Positions 1 through 5,757 of a stretch of DNA of 8,776 nucleotides are shown here, piece after piece. The number at the start of each line of letters is the position of its first letter. Within the stretch, counting starts at the first letter, position 1. Below the pieces are notes generated by a model that did not search any database, had not been told where the DNA came from, and was given only the letters and a program-made list of their open reading frames with translations. Source of the DNA: Rhizobiaceae bacterium (GTDB taxonomy: Bacteria; Pseudomonadota; Alphaproteobacteria; Rhizobiales; Rhizobiaceae); the NCBI GenBank assembly GCA_028865845.1, contig JAGWJK010000133.1, forward strand, positions 1-8,776. Direction: 5' to 3'. Both the position numbers and the translations under genes were made by a program.

Positions 1-756
1 CGGAATGAAATCGAGCAAGACAGCGCCGGACATGCGCAGCAATCCCCAGGACCATTGTGCGATCACCAGGCCGCCGACGATGCCCATGAGCGGATCGAGG
101 AACGTCCAGCCGAACCGGCTGCCAAGCAGGAGGGCAACGATTGCCAGAACTGACGTCGTGGCGTCGGCGATGACATGGACATAGGCCGAACGCAGATTGT
201 TGTCCCGCGCGCCGTGATGGTGTTCATCGTGGTCATGATCATGATGGTGGTCGTGATCGTGATGATGGGCGTGGCCGTGGTGGTGGCCGTGATGATGATC
301 GTGATCATCCCTGAGCAGCCATGCGCTGACAAGATTGACCAGCAGCCCGACGACGGCGATGGCGATTGCCTCGCGGAAATCGATGGCGACCGGATGCGCC
401 AGTCTGAGAAGGCTCTCCCATCCCATCAGCAGTGCGATGATTGCCAGGATAATGGCGCTTGCGAAGCTCGCGAGATCGCCGAGCTTGCCGGTACCGAAGG
501 TGAAGCGCGGATTGTGCGCCTGTCGGCGGGCATAGAGATAGGCAAAGGCGGAAATCAGCAGCGCGCTGGCATGGGTCGACATATGCCAGCCGTCGGCAAC
601 GAGTGCCATGGAGCCGTACAGCGTACCTGCGCCGATCTCGATCACCATCATCACCGTCGTCAGCGCGATGACCAGCCAGATTCGCCGTTCGTTGCGGCTA
701 TGGTCGGCGCCGAGGAATACGTGGCCATGGGTCACGCCATCCGAAGAAACACTCAT
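1..756 (-). CDS. dmeF: CDF-family divalent metal exporter, DmeF-like (3' end beyond the window)
   Basis: The first 252 residues of a cation diffusion facilitator, an inner-membrane metal/proton antiporter that exports divalent cations. I see hydrophobic segments at about 26-47, 66-76, 96-119, 130-148, 194-212 and 223-240, matching the six-helix CDF core. Helix 2 carries D55-G-W-H58-M-S-T-H62 and helix 5 carries H194-V-I-A-D198, the intramembrane metal site. Residues 152-181, between helices 4 and 5, form a cytoplasmic loop with 20 His, interspersed with Asp and Gly. FGTGKLGDL (87-95) is typical of the DmeF subgroup. The ATG at 756 has AGGAG eight bases upstream. The reading frame is open to base 1, so the C-terminal cytoplasmic domain is not visible. 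It lies 36 bases after dmeR and is probably co-transcribed with it. DmeF homologues export cobalt and nickel; metal choice here is inferred from the regulator and family. Confidence 0.93.
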   Translation of the reverse strand, partial: MSVSSDGVTHGHVFLGADHSRNERRIWLVIALTTVMMVIEIGAGTLYGSMALVADGWHMSTHASALLISAFAYLYARRQAHNPRFTFGTGKLGDLASFASAIILAIIALLMGWESLLRLAHPVAIDFREAIAIAVVGLLVNLVSAWLLRDDHDHHHGHHHGHAHHHDHDHHHDHDHDEHHHGARDNNLRSAYVHVIADATTSVLAIVALLLGSRFGWTFLDPLMGIVGGLVIAQWSWGLLRMSGAVLLDFIP

Positions 757-792
757 CACTCAGTCTCCTGTCGAATAAACCGAAACCACCGC

Positions 793-1065
793 TCAGCGCA
801 GATAGGTCTTCAGCACATCGGAAATTTCGTCCACCGCTTGACGGCGGGCCGGTTCGTCTTCCGCATGCAGCACATGCTCATGCAGATGATCCTGCAATAT
901 TTCGCCGGTCAGCCCGGTCAGCGCGCCGCGGATCGAGGCAAGAAGCTGCAGCACCTCGCCACAGGGACGCTCGGCCTCGAGCGCCCGCTCTACGGCCTCC
1001 ATCTGCCCCTTGAGGCGGCGGACGCGGGAAAGCAGCTTTGCCTGTTCGCGAATGGTGTGAGACAT
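793..1065 (-). CDS. dmeR: RcnR/FrmR-family metal-responsive repressor, DmeR-like
   Basis: A 90-residue all-helical repressor of the CsoR/RcnR/FrmR family (usual length about 85-95). These form tetramers that bind DNA without metal and release it when metal binds. The protein has His3, Cys35, His60 and His64, the same His-Cys-His-His set at the same numbers as the Ni/Co ligands of E. coli RcnR. The N-terminus (MSHTIR) and the IRGALTGL segment also match RcnR. Formaldehyde sensors (FrmR) and copper sensors (CsoR) use different ligand sets, so a nickel/cobalt sensor is favoured. The frame stays open upstream to 1278, but I chose the ATG at 1065 because it has GAGGA just upstream, gives the family N-terminus with His3, and leaves the operator at 1077-1102 outside the gene. 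It is first in an operon with dmeF. Confidence 0.93.
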   Translation of the reverse strand: MSHTIREQAKLLSRVRRLKGQMEAVERALEAERPCGEVLQLLASIRGALTGLTGEILQDHLHEHVLHAEDEPARRQAVDEISDVLKTYLR

Positions 1066-1076
1066 GTCATCCTCAA

Positions 1077-1102
1077 ATATAATATAGGGGGGTATACTAT
1101 AT
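1077..1102 (-). promoter_or_regulatory. DmeR operator upstream of dmeR-dmeF
   Basis: A 26-base palindrome. On the plus strand the left arm is ATATAATATA (1077-1086), the centre is six G (1087-1092) and the right arm is TATACTATAT (1093-1102). The arms are inverted repeats with one mismatch. AT-rich arms around a G/C tract are the known operator type of RcnR-class repressors. From memory, the site reported for Rhizobium leguminosarum DmeR has the same architecture and differs by one base. It lies 12 to 37 bases before the dmeR start, where bound repressor would block transcription, so autoregulation of dmeRF is inferred. Confidence 0.85.
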
Positions 1103-1287
1103 TGCCTCGTAAAAGGGAAGCGGGGTTTGCTACCGCAATCGCGGCTGGTCACCGCACGGCAGGATCGAGCCCATGGGCCGGCGGAAGCGACACGTCGCAA
1201 CGGAAAACAATGGCATGCGCCGATGGCTTGGCCCGCTGTGGCACCGTCCTGCTTGCAGTTTTTCGTCCACGGACCCATATTGAATTG

Positions 1288-1302
1288 CTATAGAGACTAG
1301 AG
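1288..1302 (+). promoter_or_regulatory. possible MerR-type dyad before the merR-family gene
   Basis: CTATAG-AGA-CTAGAG is a 15-base dyad with one mismatch, 22 bases before the regulator start. A TTGAAT (1280-1285) could be a -35 box, with a poor -10 match about 19 bases downstream, the long spacer expected of MerR-controlled promoters. The match is imperfect and short, so this is only a candidate autoregulatory site. Confidence 0.25.
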
Positions 1303-1324
1303 GTTCGAGACGAGGATTTCGCAG

Positions 1325-1738
1325 ATGCTGTCGATCGGTGATTTGTCGAAGCGCGCCGGCGTCAAGGTGCCGACGATCCGCTATTACGAGCAGATGGGAT
1401 TGATTTCGGCGCCGGAACGCAGCGAGGGCAACCAGCGGCGTTACTCCAATGCCGACCTCGAGCGATTGGCTTTCATCCGCCACGGCCGCGACCTCGGGCT
1501 CACCATTGATGCGATCAAGGAACTGATCTCGCTTAGCCAGCATCCGGACCGCCCCTGCGAGGGCGCCGATCGCATTGCCCGCGATCATCTGAGCGAGGTG
1601 CGAAACAAGATCGCGCAACTAAAGCGGCTGGAGCATGAATTGGAGCGCATCGTTTCCCATTGCGACGGCCACAGCATCGAGGACTGCTACGTCATCCGCG
1701 CGCTTTCCGACCATGGACTGTGCGAAACGGAGCATTGA
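1325..1738 (+). CDS. MerR-family heavy-metal-type transcriptional regulator
   Basis: A 137-residue MerR-family activator/repressor, full length for the class. The winged helix is at about residues 1-70 (IGDLSKRAGVKVPTIRYYE and NQRRYSNADL are diagnostic), followed by a long dimerisation helix from about 80 to 110 and a C-terminal metal loop. Cys78 sits at the start of the dimer helix, the position that in ZntR, CadR and PbrR is Cys and in CueR is Ser. Cys113 and Cys121 are separated by seven residues, with His112 and His116 nearby, and there is an extra Cys133 near the end. This favours a divalent sensor (Zn, Cd, Pb or similar) over a copper sensor. The ATG at 1325 has GAGGA eight bases upstream. 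It is divergent from dmeRF; no other metal transporter is in the window, so its target is unknown. Confidence 0.9.
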   Translation: MLSIGDLSKRAGVKVPTIRYYEQMGLISAPERSEGNQRRYSNADLERLAFIRHGRDLGLTIDAIKELISLSQHPDRPCEGADRIARDHLSEVRNKIAQLKRLEHELERIVSHCDGHSIEDCYVIRALSDHGLCETEH

Positions 1739-1771
1739 GACGCCCCGTTGACAAATCCGCCGTTCGAGGTC

Positions 1772-1834
1772 ATGTATGTCGGCATGATCACGCACGCGCT
1801 CCATAACTGCTCGTACTTTTGGCTCTACCTGTAA
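1772..1834 (+). CDS. possible 20-residue small ORF, doubtful
   Basis: An open frame starting ATG-TAT-GTC and ending TAA encodes 20 residues, finishing in the aromatic run SYFWLYL. It lies between the MerR gene and the terminator-like hairpin at 1861-1889. The frame can be extended upstream to a TTG at 1748. I see no convincing ribosome binding site and recognise no homologue. It may be chance, or the remnant of a longer gene. It is listed because nothing else explains this stretch. Confidence 0.12.
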   Translation: MYVGMITHALHNCSYFWLYL

Positions 1835-1860
1835 GGGGCGGCCAAGACAGATCATATTGT

Positions 1861-1889
1861 CAACAAGCCGCCGTCAGGCGGCTTTGTTG
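1861..1889 (+). terminator. terminator-like hairpin between the MerR and GNAT genes
   Basis: The stem AAGCCGCC / GGCGGCTT with loop GTCA extends to CAACAAGCCGCC (1861-1872) pairing with GGCGGCTTTGTTG (1877-1889) through one bulged T. The plus strand continues T-rich (TGTTGT). The complementary side also ends T-rich (TTGTTGACA), so it could work in both directions. It would end the MerR transcript, or it may be part of the leader of the next gene, because an alternative pairing overlaps it. Confidence 0.6.
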
Positions 1890-1935
1890 TATCGGCAGCG
1901 TCCTGACGGCATACTCGAAAAAGGACGCGAAACCC

Positions 1936-2424
1936 ATGCTCGACGATAGCGAAATCTCACTTTTACGACCGCCGGTCATCACCATCCGCACTGCGCAGCC
2001 GCGCGACTTGCCGGAACTCGGCGACATGATCCGCCTGCTTGCGGCCCATCACGGTGACCCGTCGGCGGCAACGCCGGAGCAACTGGAGCGTGACCTGTTC
2101 GGTCCGCTGCCATGGATCACGGCACTGGTAGTGGAAGGTGGAGATGGGTTGATCGGCTACGCCATTCTCGTGCCCCTCTACAGGGCGCAGGACGGCCAGC
2201 GCGGCATGGACCTGCATCACCTCTTCGTCCGCGACGGCCATCGCGGCCACGGCATCGGCCAGCATCTCGTCGACCGCGCCCGTGACCTCGCCCGCAAGGC
2301 AGGCTGCGGCTACCTCTCGGTCAGCGCCGCCACCGGCAATGTCCAGGCCCATCGCTTCTACGAACAGATGGACTTCAAGGCGCGACCCGTCACCGGCATG
2401 CGCTACCTGCAGGCCATCGCTTGA
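1936..2424 (+). CDS. GNAT-family N-acetyltransferase
   Basis: A 162-residue acetyl-CoA-dependent acetyltransferase, normal size for a single GNAT domain. The acetyl-CoA binding motif A is at about 94-110 (LHHLFVRDGHRGHGIG; the RGHGIG at 103-108 is the R/Q-x-x-G-x-G/A loop). Motif B is the NVQAHRFYEQMDF segment at 135-147, which closes the fold. The N-terminus IRTAQPRDLPEL (17-28) is the usual first strand and helix. The sequence resembles the broad Acetyltransf_1 group acting on small amines or polyamines; the actual substrate cannot be read from it. I chose ATG 1936 because AAGGA lies ten bases upstream; extending the frame to 1819 adds residues that do not look like GNAT and would span the hairpin at 1861-1889. 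Confidence 0.9.
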   Translation: MLDDSEISLLRPPVITIRTAQPRDLPELGDMIRLLAAHHGDPSAATPEQLERDLFGPLPWITALVVEGGDGLIGYAILVPLYRAQDGQRGMDLHHLFVRDGHRGHGIGQHLVDRARDLARKAGCGYLSVSAATGNVQAHRFYEQMDFKARPVTGMRYLQAIA

Positions 2425-2464
2425 GCGGCGCGCGTGTCCGTATGCTGTTCTTGCATCGAAGATT

Positions 2465-2493
2465 TGCCGACGATGCCGCAGGCCTCGTCGGCA
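2465..2493 (+). repeat. long hairpin in the leader of the methyltransferase gene
   Basis: TGCCGACGA (2465-2473) and TCGTCGGCA (2485-2493) form a perfect 9-bp stem. After one T/C mismatch, GCC/GGC (2475-2477 with 2481-2483) adds three pairs, leaving a three-base loop. It ends 12 bases before the GGAGG at 2506-2510. No T tract follows, so a plain intrinsic terminator is unlikely. It may affect mRNA stability or translation of the downstream gene. Confidence 0.5.
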
Positions 2494-2514
2494 CGGAGGA
2501 ATTGCGGAGGATCC

Positions 2515-3294
2515 ATGTCGGAGCGACGTTTCACTTTCAATGACGTGGCAACGCTTTATGGCGAGATCAGGCCGACCTATCCTGATGAGGTGTTTGACGA
2601 CATTATCGCCGCAGCCGAACTTGCCGCCGACGGGAGGATATTGGAGATCGGTTGCGGCACGGGTCAGGCGACCTTGGGATTTGCTGCTCGCGGGCTTGCC
2701 GTCGTCGCCTTGGATCCTGGCGCGGAGCTGATCCGGCTGGCGCGCGACAATCTCGCCGGTTTTCCCGCGGTGCGTTTCGTCGAAACGACATTCGAAGGCT
2801 GGGACGCCGGCCCCGCCAGGTTCACGCTGGTAGTTGCGGCGCAATCCCTGCACTGGGTCCAGCCGGAAATCCGGCTCGCCAAAGCAGCCGACGTGCTTGC
2901 GCCCGAGGGATTTCTGGCGGTGTTCGCAAATGTGCCGATGCCGATTCCTTCGCCGCTCGGCAAGAACATAGCGGAGATCTATGCGCGGTACGCTCCTTCC
3001 CTCTCCGGACCATCGGCGGAAGCATGGTATCTACCCGACGGACCGTTCGCCGCCGAACTTTACCGATCGGAACGTTTTGAACAGCCCTGGCAGCGTCGGT
3101 ATGCCTGGAGCCGCACGCACAGCGCTAAAAGCTATACCGACTTGCTGCGCACGCTATCCGGCCATCGGCTTCTGGCGCCGGAGCAATTGGAAACGCTTCT
3201 CGGTGCGATCGCCGACGCGATCGATGCGCATGGTGGGCAATTCGAGCTACAGTACGAAACACACCTCTATATGGCGCGGCGGGTGGGCGGCTGA
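2515..3294 (+). CDS. class I SAM-dependent methyltransferase
   Basis: A 259-residue soluble methyltransferase with the Rossmann-like fold. Motif I ILEIGCGTG is at 42-50, the acidic residue ending strand 2 is D67 in VVALDPG, and motif post-II/III around LVVAAQSLHWV (105-115) is typical of the UbiE/Methyltransf_11-like group of small-molecule methyltransferases. The C-terminal 100 residues look like the helical cap seen in trans-aconitate-methyltransferase-like and related enzymes, but I cannot name the substrate. The ATG at 2515 has GGAGG four bases upstream. In-frame starts at 2434 (GTG) and 2473 (ATG) are less likely because they lie before or inside the leader hairpin and add residues unlike the family. 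It follows the acetyltransferase after 90 bases and ends 9 bases from the convergent cytochrome gene. Confidence 0.9.
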   Translation: MSERRFTFNDVATLYGEIRPTYPDEVFDDIIAAAELAADGRILEIGCGTGQATLGFAARGLAVVALDPGAELIRLARDNLAGFPAVRFVETTFEGWDAGPARFTLVVAAQSLHWVQPEIRLAKAADVLAPEGFLAVFANVPMPIPSPLGKNIAEIYARYAPSLSGPSAEAWYLPDGPFAAELYRSERFEQPWQRRYAWSRTHSAKSYTDLLRTLSGHRLLAPEQLETLLGAIADAIDAHGGQFELQYETHLYMARRVGG

Positions 3295-3303
3295 CGCCCC
3301 TCC

Positions 3304-4227
3304 CTATCGCGACGGAACGGCCTTGAGATAGGCGGCAATCGCTTCTCGGTCCGAGGCCGGCAGGTGGGCGATGTTCTGCTGAACCTCCGCCATCGAGCCG
3401 CCAGCGGAATCGAAGTCCGGAGTGAAGCCGGTTTCGAGATAATTGGCGATGTCGCCAGCACTCCAATTGCCGATCGCCTTCGATCCGGGCGTTATGTTCG
3501 GGATCTGACCCTTGCCTTCGGGGTTGGGCGCGCCAGCCAGCCATTGACCTCTCTGGAAGCCTCCGAGCCCATCGCGCGGGGTGTGGCACTCGCCACAGTG
3601 ACCAGGTCCTTCGACAAGATATTGGCCGCGTTTGATCTTGTCGTCGGCATTGGCGATGACGACCCGCGGTTCGTCGTTGAAATAGAGGAACTTCCAGCCG
3701 CCCAGCGCCAGGCGGATATTGAAGGGGAACGGCAATTCATGCGGCGGCGCCACATTGTCGCTCTTCGGCAGGGTTTTCAGGAAACCCCAGAGATCGTTGA
3801 TGTCCTTGTCCGTCATGCGGGCATAGGAGCCGTAGGGAAACGCCGGATAGAGGTGTTCGCCGTTCTTGCCGACGCCGCGTTTCATCGCATTGCCGAAATC
3901 GGCTAGCGTCCAGGTGCCGAGGCCGGCCTTTTCATCCGGCGAAATATTCGGGACATGGAAGGTGCCGAAAGGGCTGTTCAGCGCAAGGCCGCCGGACAGA
4001 ACCAGCTTGGCATCGCCCTGGGCGCCCGGCGCCGCGTGACAGCTTGTGCAGCCGCCGGCCCAGAATACCATCTCACCGTTCTTGATGTCGGGATCGCCGA
4101 GGTTTGCCCAATGGCTTGCCGGCAGCGGCGACGGCGCGGTGATGACGTAGAAGGCCCCGAAACCGATGATGACGAGGCCGACAAGACAGAGCAGCCACCG
4201 GACAAAACGCGCAACCATGCCTCGCAT
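3304..4227 (-). CDS. membrane-anchored diheme cytochrome c
   Basis: A 307-residue periplasmic electron carrier held in the membrane by an uncleaved N-terminal helix (about 8-29). Two c-type haem sites are visible: CTSCH at 60-64 and CGECH at 211-215, one in each half, so two cytochrome c domains in tandem. The segment YPAFPYGSYARMTDKDI (127-143) is a hallmark of the cytochrome subunits of flavin or molybdenum dehydrogenases (alcohol, gluconate and nicotinate dehydrogenase types), which usually carry three haems; this one carries two. Met138 is a candidate axial ligand. The start is uncertain by three codons: ATG 4227 is the longest, but ATG 4218 has AGGGG at a better distance. It lies 102 bases after the cytochrome c' gene and is probably co-transcribed. 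No dehydrogenase subunit is nearby, so its electron donor is unknown. Confidence 0.9.
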   Translation of the reverse strand: MRGMVARFVRWLLCLVGLVIIGFGAFYVITAPSPLPASHWANLGDPDIKNGEMVFWAGGCTSCHAAPGAQGDAKLVLSGGLALNSPFGTFHVPNISPDEKAGLGTWTLADFGNAMKRGVGKNGEHLYPAFPYGSYARMTDKDINDLWGFLKTLPKSDNVAPPHELPFPFNIRLALGGWKFLYFNDEPRVVIANADDKIKRGQYLVEGPGHCGECHTPRDGLGGFQRGQWLAGAPNPEGKGQIPNITPGSKAIGNWSAGDIANYLETGFTPDFDSAGGSMAEVQQNIAHLPASDREAIAAYLKAVPSR

Positions 4228-4319
4228 CCCCTAACGTTCATCGTCCTGACTTTAAATACCAACGCCCGCACCGGCGGCAAGGCCAGCGCGGACGTTTCGA
4301 TCGATCTCGAGGCTAAACC

Positions 4320-4354
4320 GGCCTACCGCTTAGTTCTTGGTGATGCGGTAGGCC
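4320..4354 (-). terminator. hairpin around the stop codon of the cytochrome c' gene
   Basis: GGCCTACCGC (4320-4329) and GCGGTAGGCC (4345-4354) are perfect 10-bp inverted repeats with a 15-base loop that holds the last four codons and the TAA of the cytochrome c' gene. Read on the minus strand it is followed by GGTTTAGCC, a weak T run. It could be a partial terminator or an RNA-stabilising structure that lowers expression of the diheme cytochrome relative to cytochrome c'. Confidence 0.5.
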
Positions 4355-4773
4355 TGATGACAGGCACCGCAATCCGCGCCGAGCGTCTTCAGCGCAGCGC
4401 CGACACCGGCCTTGTCAGCCGGAAGCTGGGCAAGCGCCGTTTCCGCGTCGCCGGACAGCTTTGCGGCCTTCGCCTTGAAGTCATCGAGATTGTCCCAAAT
4501 CTTCGGGTTGACCTCGGCGTCGGTCTTGTCGCTGTCCGGGTTGAACTGATCCGGGAAGGCCTTCGCAGTCTCGGCAATCGTCGTCAAAGCAGCCTTGACG
4601 GCATCGGCATCATAGGGCTTGTCGCCCTTGGCGATGGCGCCGAGAGCGCCGGCAGCGCCGCCGATCTTCTTCATCATCGCGATACGAGAATCATGCGTGC
4701 CATCGGCCGCAACGACGGAACCACAGGCAACGCCGGCCAGGACCGTCGCAGCCAAAATTGCTTTCCAATTCAT
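4330..4773 (-). CDS. cytochrome c'/c556-type periplasmic cytochrome
   Basis: A 147-residue secreted cytochrome of the class II (four-helix bundle) family. Residues 1-22 form a signal peptide (MNWK, then a hydrophobic run to VAAD), leaving a mature protein of about 125 residues, the normal size. The single haem site is at the C-terminus, CGACH (135-139), followed by a short tail, the defining layout of cytochrome c'. Met33 and Met34 in the first helix could supply a sixth ligand as in low-spin c556; without this it would be a five-coordinate, gas-binding c'. The sequence alone does not settle this. I chose ATG 4773 because GGAGAGG lies just upstream; ATG 4785 has no good site. It precedes the diheme cytochrome c gene and probably forms a periplasmic electron-transfer pair with it. 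Confidence 0.9.
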   Translation of the reverse strand: MNWKAILAATVLAGVACGSVVAADGTHDSRIAMMKKIGGAAGALGAIAKGDKPYDADAVKAALTTIAETAKAFPDQFNPDSDKTDAEVNPKIWDNLDDFKAKAAKLSGDAETALAQLPADKAGVGAALKTLGADCGACHQAYRITKN

Positions 4774-4785
4774 AGACCTCTCCAT

Positions 4786-5035
4786 GTGATCAGGACCGCG
4801 AATGCGGCCGACGCCAGAACATGATGCCCGAAAACTGTGAAACGGTCGCGGCCATCCTGCTCCATCCCTTCAATTAGAGGCGGATTGAGATACCAGGCCG
4901 ATTCGACCCGATCTCATCCGGCTCTCGTGACGGCGCTATGTTTGCCGGTTTAGGCTCCGGCAATGAAGTCACAAAGTGGTGATAAATAAATGAAATCAGT
5001 CTCATATTTGTAATAATCGAGCCTCTTTCGGCCTT
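4786..5035 (-). promoter_or_regulatory. leader/promoter region of the cytochrome genes
   Basis: This 250-base gap between the LysE-type gene and the cytochrome c' gene has no credible ORF. It holds an AT-rich patch at about 4978-5020 where the cytochrome promoter probably lies, a perfect palindrome TTGCCGG (4942-4948) / CCGGCAA (4957-4963), a bulged 10-bp palindrome CGGATTGAGAT (4881-4891) / ATCTCATCCG (4911-4920), and a small CCGC-GAAT-GCGG hairpin at 4796-4807. I could not assign -35/-10 boxes with confidence. Confidence 0.35.
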
Positions 5036-5671
5036 TCAGCCCGGTCGCCACCCCTCCCAGATCGTGAACAGTGAGACCGCCATCAGCAGCAACCCGGCGA
5101 TGCGGCCGACCAATATCGTCGTCTTGGGGTTGGATTTCAGCAGCTCGCGGCTGCGGCTCGCAGTCACTGCGAGGCCACCGTAAACGGCAAATTGGGTGGC
5201 GACCGTCATCAGGCCCATGACGACGGCCTGGATCCAGATCGGGCCGTAATCCGCCTTCAGAAATTGCGGATAGACCGCGAACATGAAGAGGTAGGCCTTG
5301 GGATTGATCAGGCAGGTCACCGCGCCCTGGCGAAACGCCCGCCAGGACGATCGGCTGCCGGTTGGCCCATGGCCGCTCACGGTGATCGAACTGCGCATCA
5401 GCGTGAAACCGATCCAGGCCATGTAGGCAGCGCCGGCGAGAAGGAGCGGATTGAAGAGAACAGGCACGAAATGCATCAAAAGCCCGATGCCGAGTGCGCC
5501 ATTCGCCGAGTGCACGGCACCGCCAAGCATGATGCCGCCGGTCGCGGCAAGCCCGGCACTCCGCCCTCCCGTCAGGGAATTGGCAAGCACGAACAGCATG
5601 TCCATTCCGGGAACGATTATGATGCCGAAGAGAAGGATGAAAAAAAGCCAGAGGTTTTCGGAGTAGCCCAT
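5036..5671 (-). CDS. LysE/RhtB-family amino-acid or metabolite exporter
   Basis: A 211-residue inner-membrane protein of the LysE/RhtB translocator superfamily (usual length 200-215). Hydrophobic segments lie at about 7-30, 40-66, 70-92, 117-137, 145-170 and 186-205. Conserved features are PGMDMLFVLANSLTGG (21-36, a variant of the family's PGP motif followed by GRSAGL) and FRQGAVTCLINPKAYLF (113-129), the NPK signature of the family. Members export amino acids, homoserine lactones or related small metabolites using proton motive force; the substrate here is unknown. ATG 5671 is the first start, with only a weak AGG upstream. It is divergent from a WYL/YafY-type regulator gene, which probably controls it from the shared 128-base intergenic region. 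Confidence 0.9.
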   Translation of the reverse strand: MGYSENLWLFFILLFGIIIVPGMDMLFVLANSLTGGRSAGLAATGGIMLGGAVHSANGALGIGLLMHFVPVLFNPLLLAGAAYMAWIGFTLMRSSITVSGHGPTGSRSSWRAFRQGAVTCLINPKAYLFMFAVYPQFLKADYGPIWIQAVVMGLMTVATQFAVYGGLAVTASRSRELLKSNPKTTILVGRIAGLLLMAVSLFTIWEGWRPG

Positions 5672-5728
5672 GTCAGTTGCCTATCGCCTCTCGCAGACGG
5701 ACCGCGGAGGATTTTGTTGATTTTCAAA

Positions 5729-5757
5729 TCGATAGGAAGTTTTATAAATCACCCCAA
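5729..5757 (-). promoter_or_regulatory. candidate promoter of the LysE-type gene
   Basis: Read on the minus strand, TTGGGG (5757-5752), a 17-base spacer and TATCGA (5734-5729) give a plausible sigma-70 promoter about 58 bases before the gene. The CTGACA palindrome at 5758-5775 directly abuts the -35 side. Both boxes are only partial consensus matches. Confidence 0.35.

Noticed and set aside
222..310. Short tandem CAT/GTG-type repeats, considered as a satellite or CRISPR-like array
   Set aside because: They are explained by His and Asp codons of the DmeF cytoplasmic loop; there are no spacers or regular repeat units.
1066..1278. N-terminal extension of dmeR to a start at 1278
   Set aside because: It would place the operator inside the gene, add residues unlike the family, and displace the metal-ligand His3.
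175..1293. Long plus-strand open frame (372 residues) across the left end
   Set aside because: It lies antisense to dmeF and dmeR, is rich in chance repeats from the His codons, crosses the dmeR operator, and has no recognisable domain.
1963..2853. Minus-strand open frame of 296 residues
   Set aside because: It is antisense to the well-supported acetyltransferase and methyltransferase genes and shows no domain; a GC-rich shadow frame.
3285..3299. GGGCG-GCTGA-CGCCC hairpin at the end of the methyltransferase gene
   Set aside because: A five-pair stem in GC-rich DNA overlapping the stop and without a T tract is too weak to call a terminator.
3955..4824. Plus-strand open frame of 289 residues
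   Set aside because: It is antisense to the two cytochrome genes, whose haem motifs and signal peptide are clear.
4980..4998. TGAT-N11-ATCA, considered as an FNR/FixK-type box before the cytochrome genes
   Set aside because: The FNR/FixK site needs a 4-base centre (TTGAT-N4-ATCAA); the spacing of 11 does not fit.
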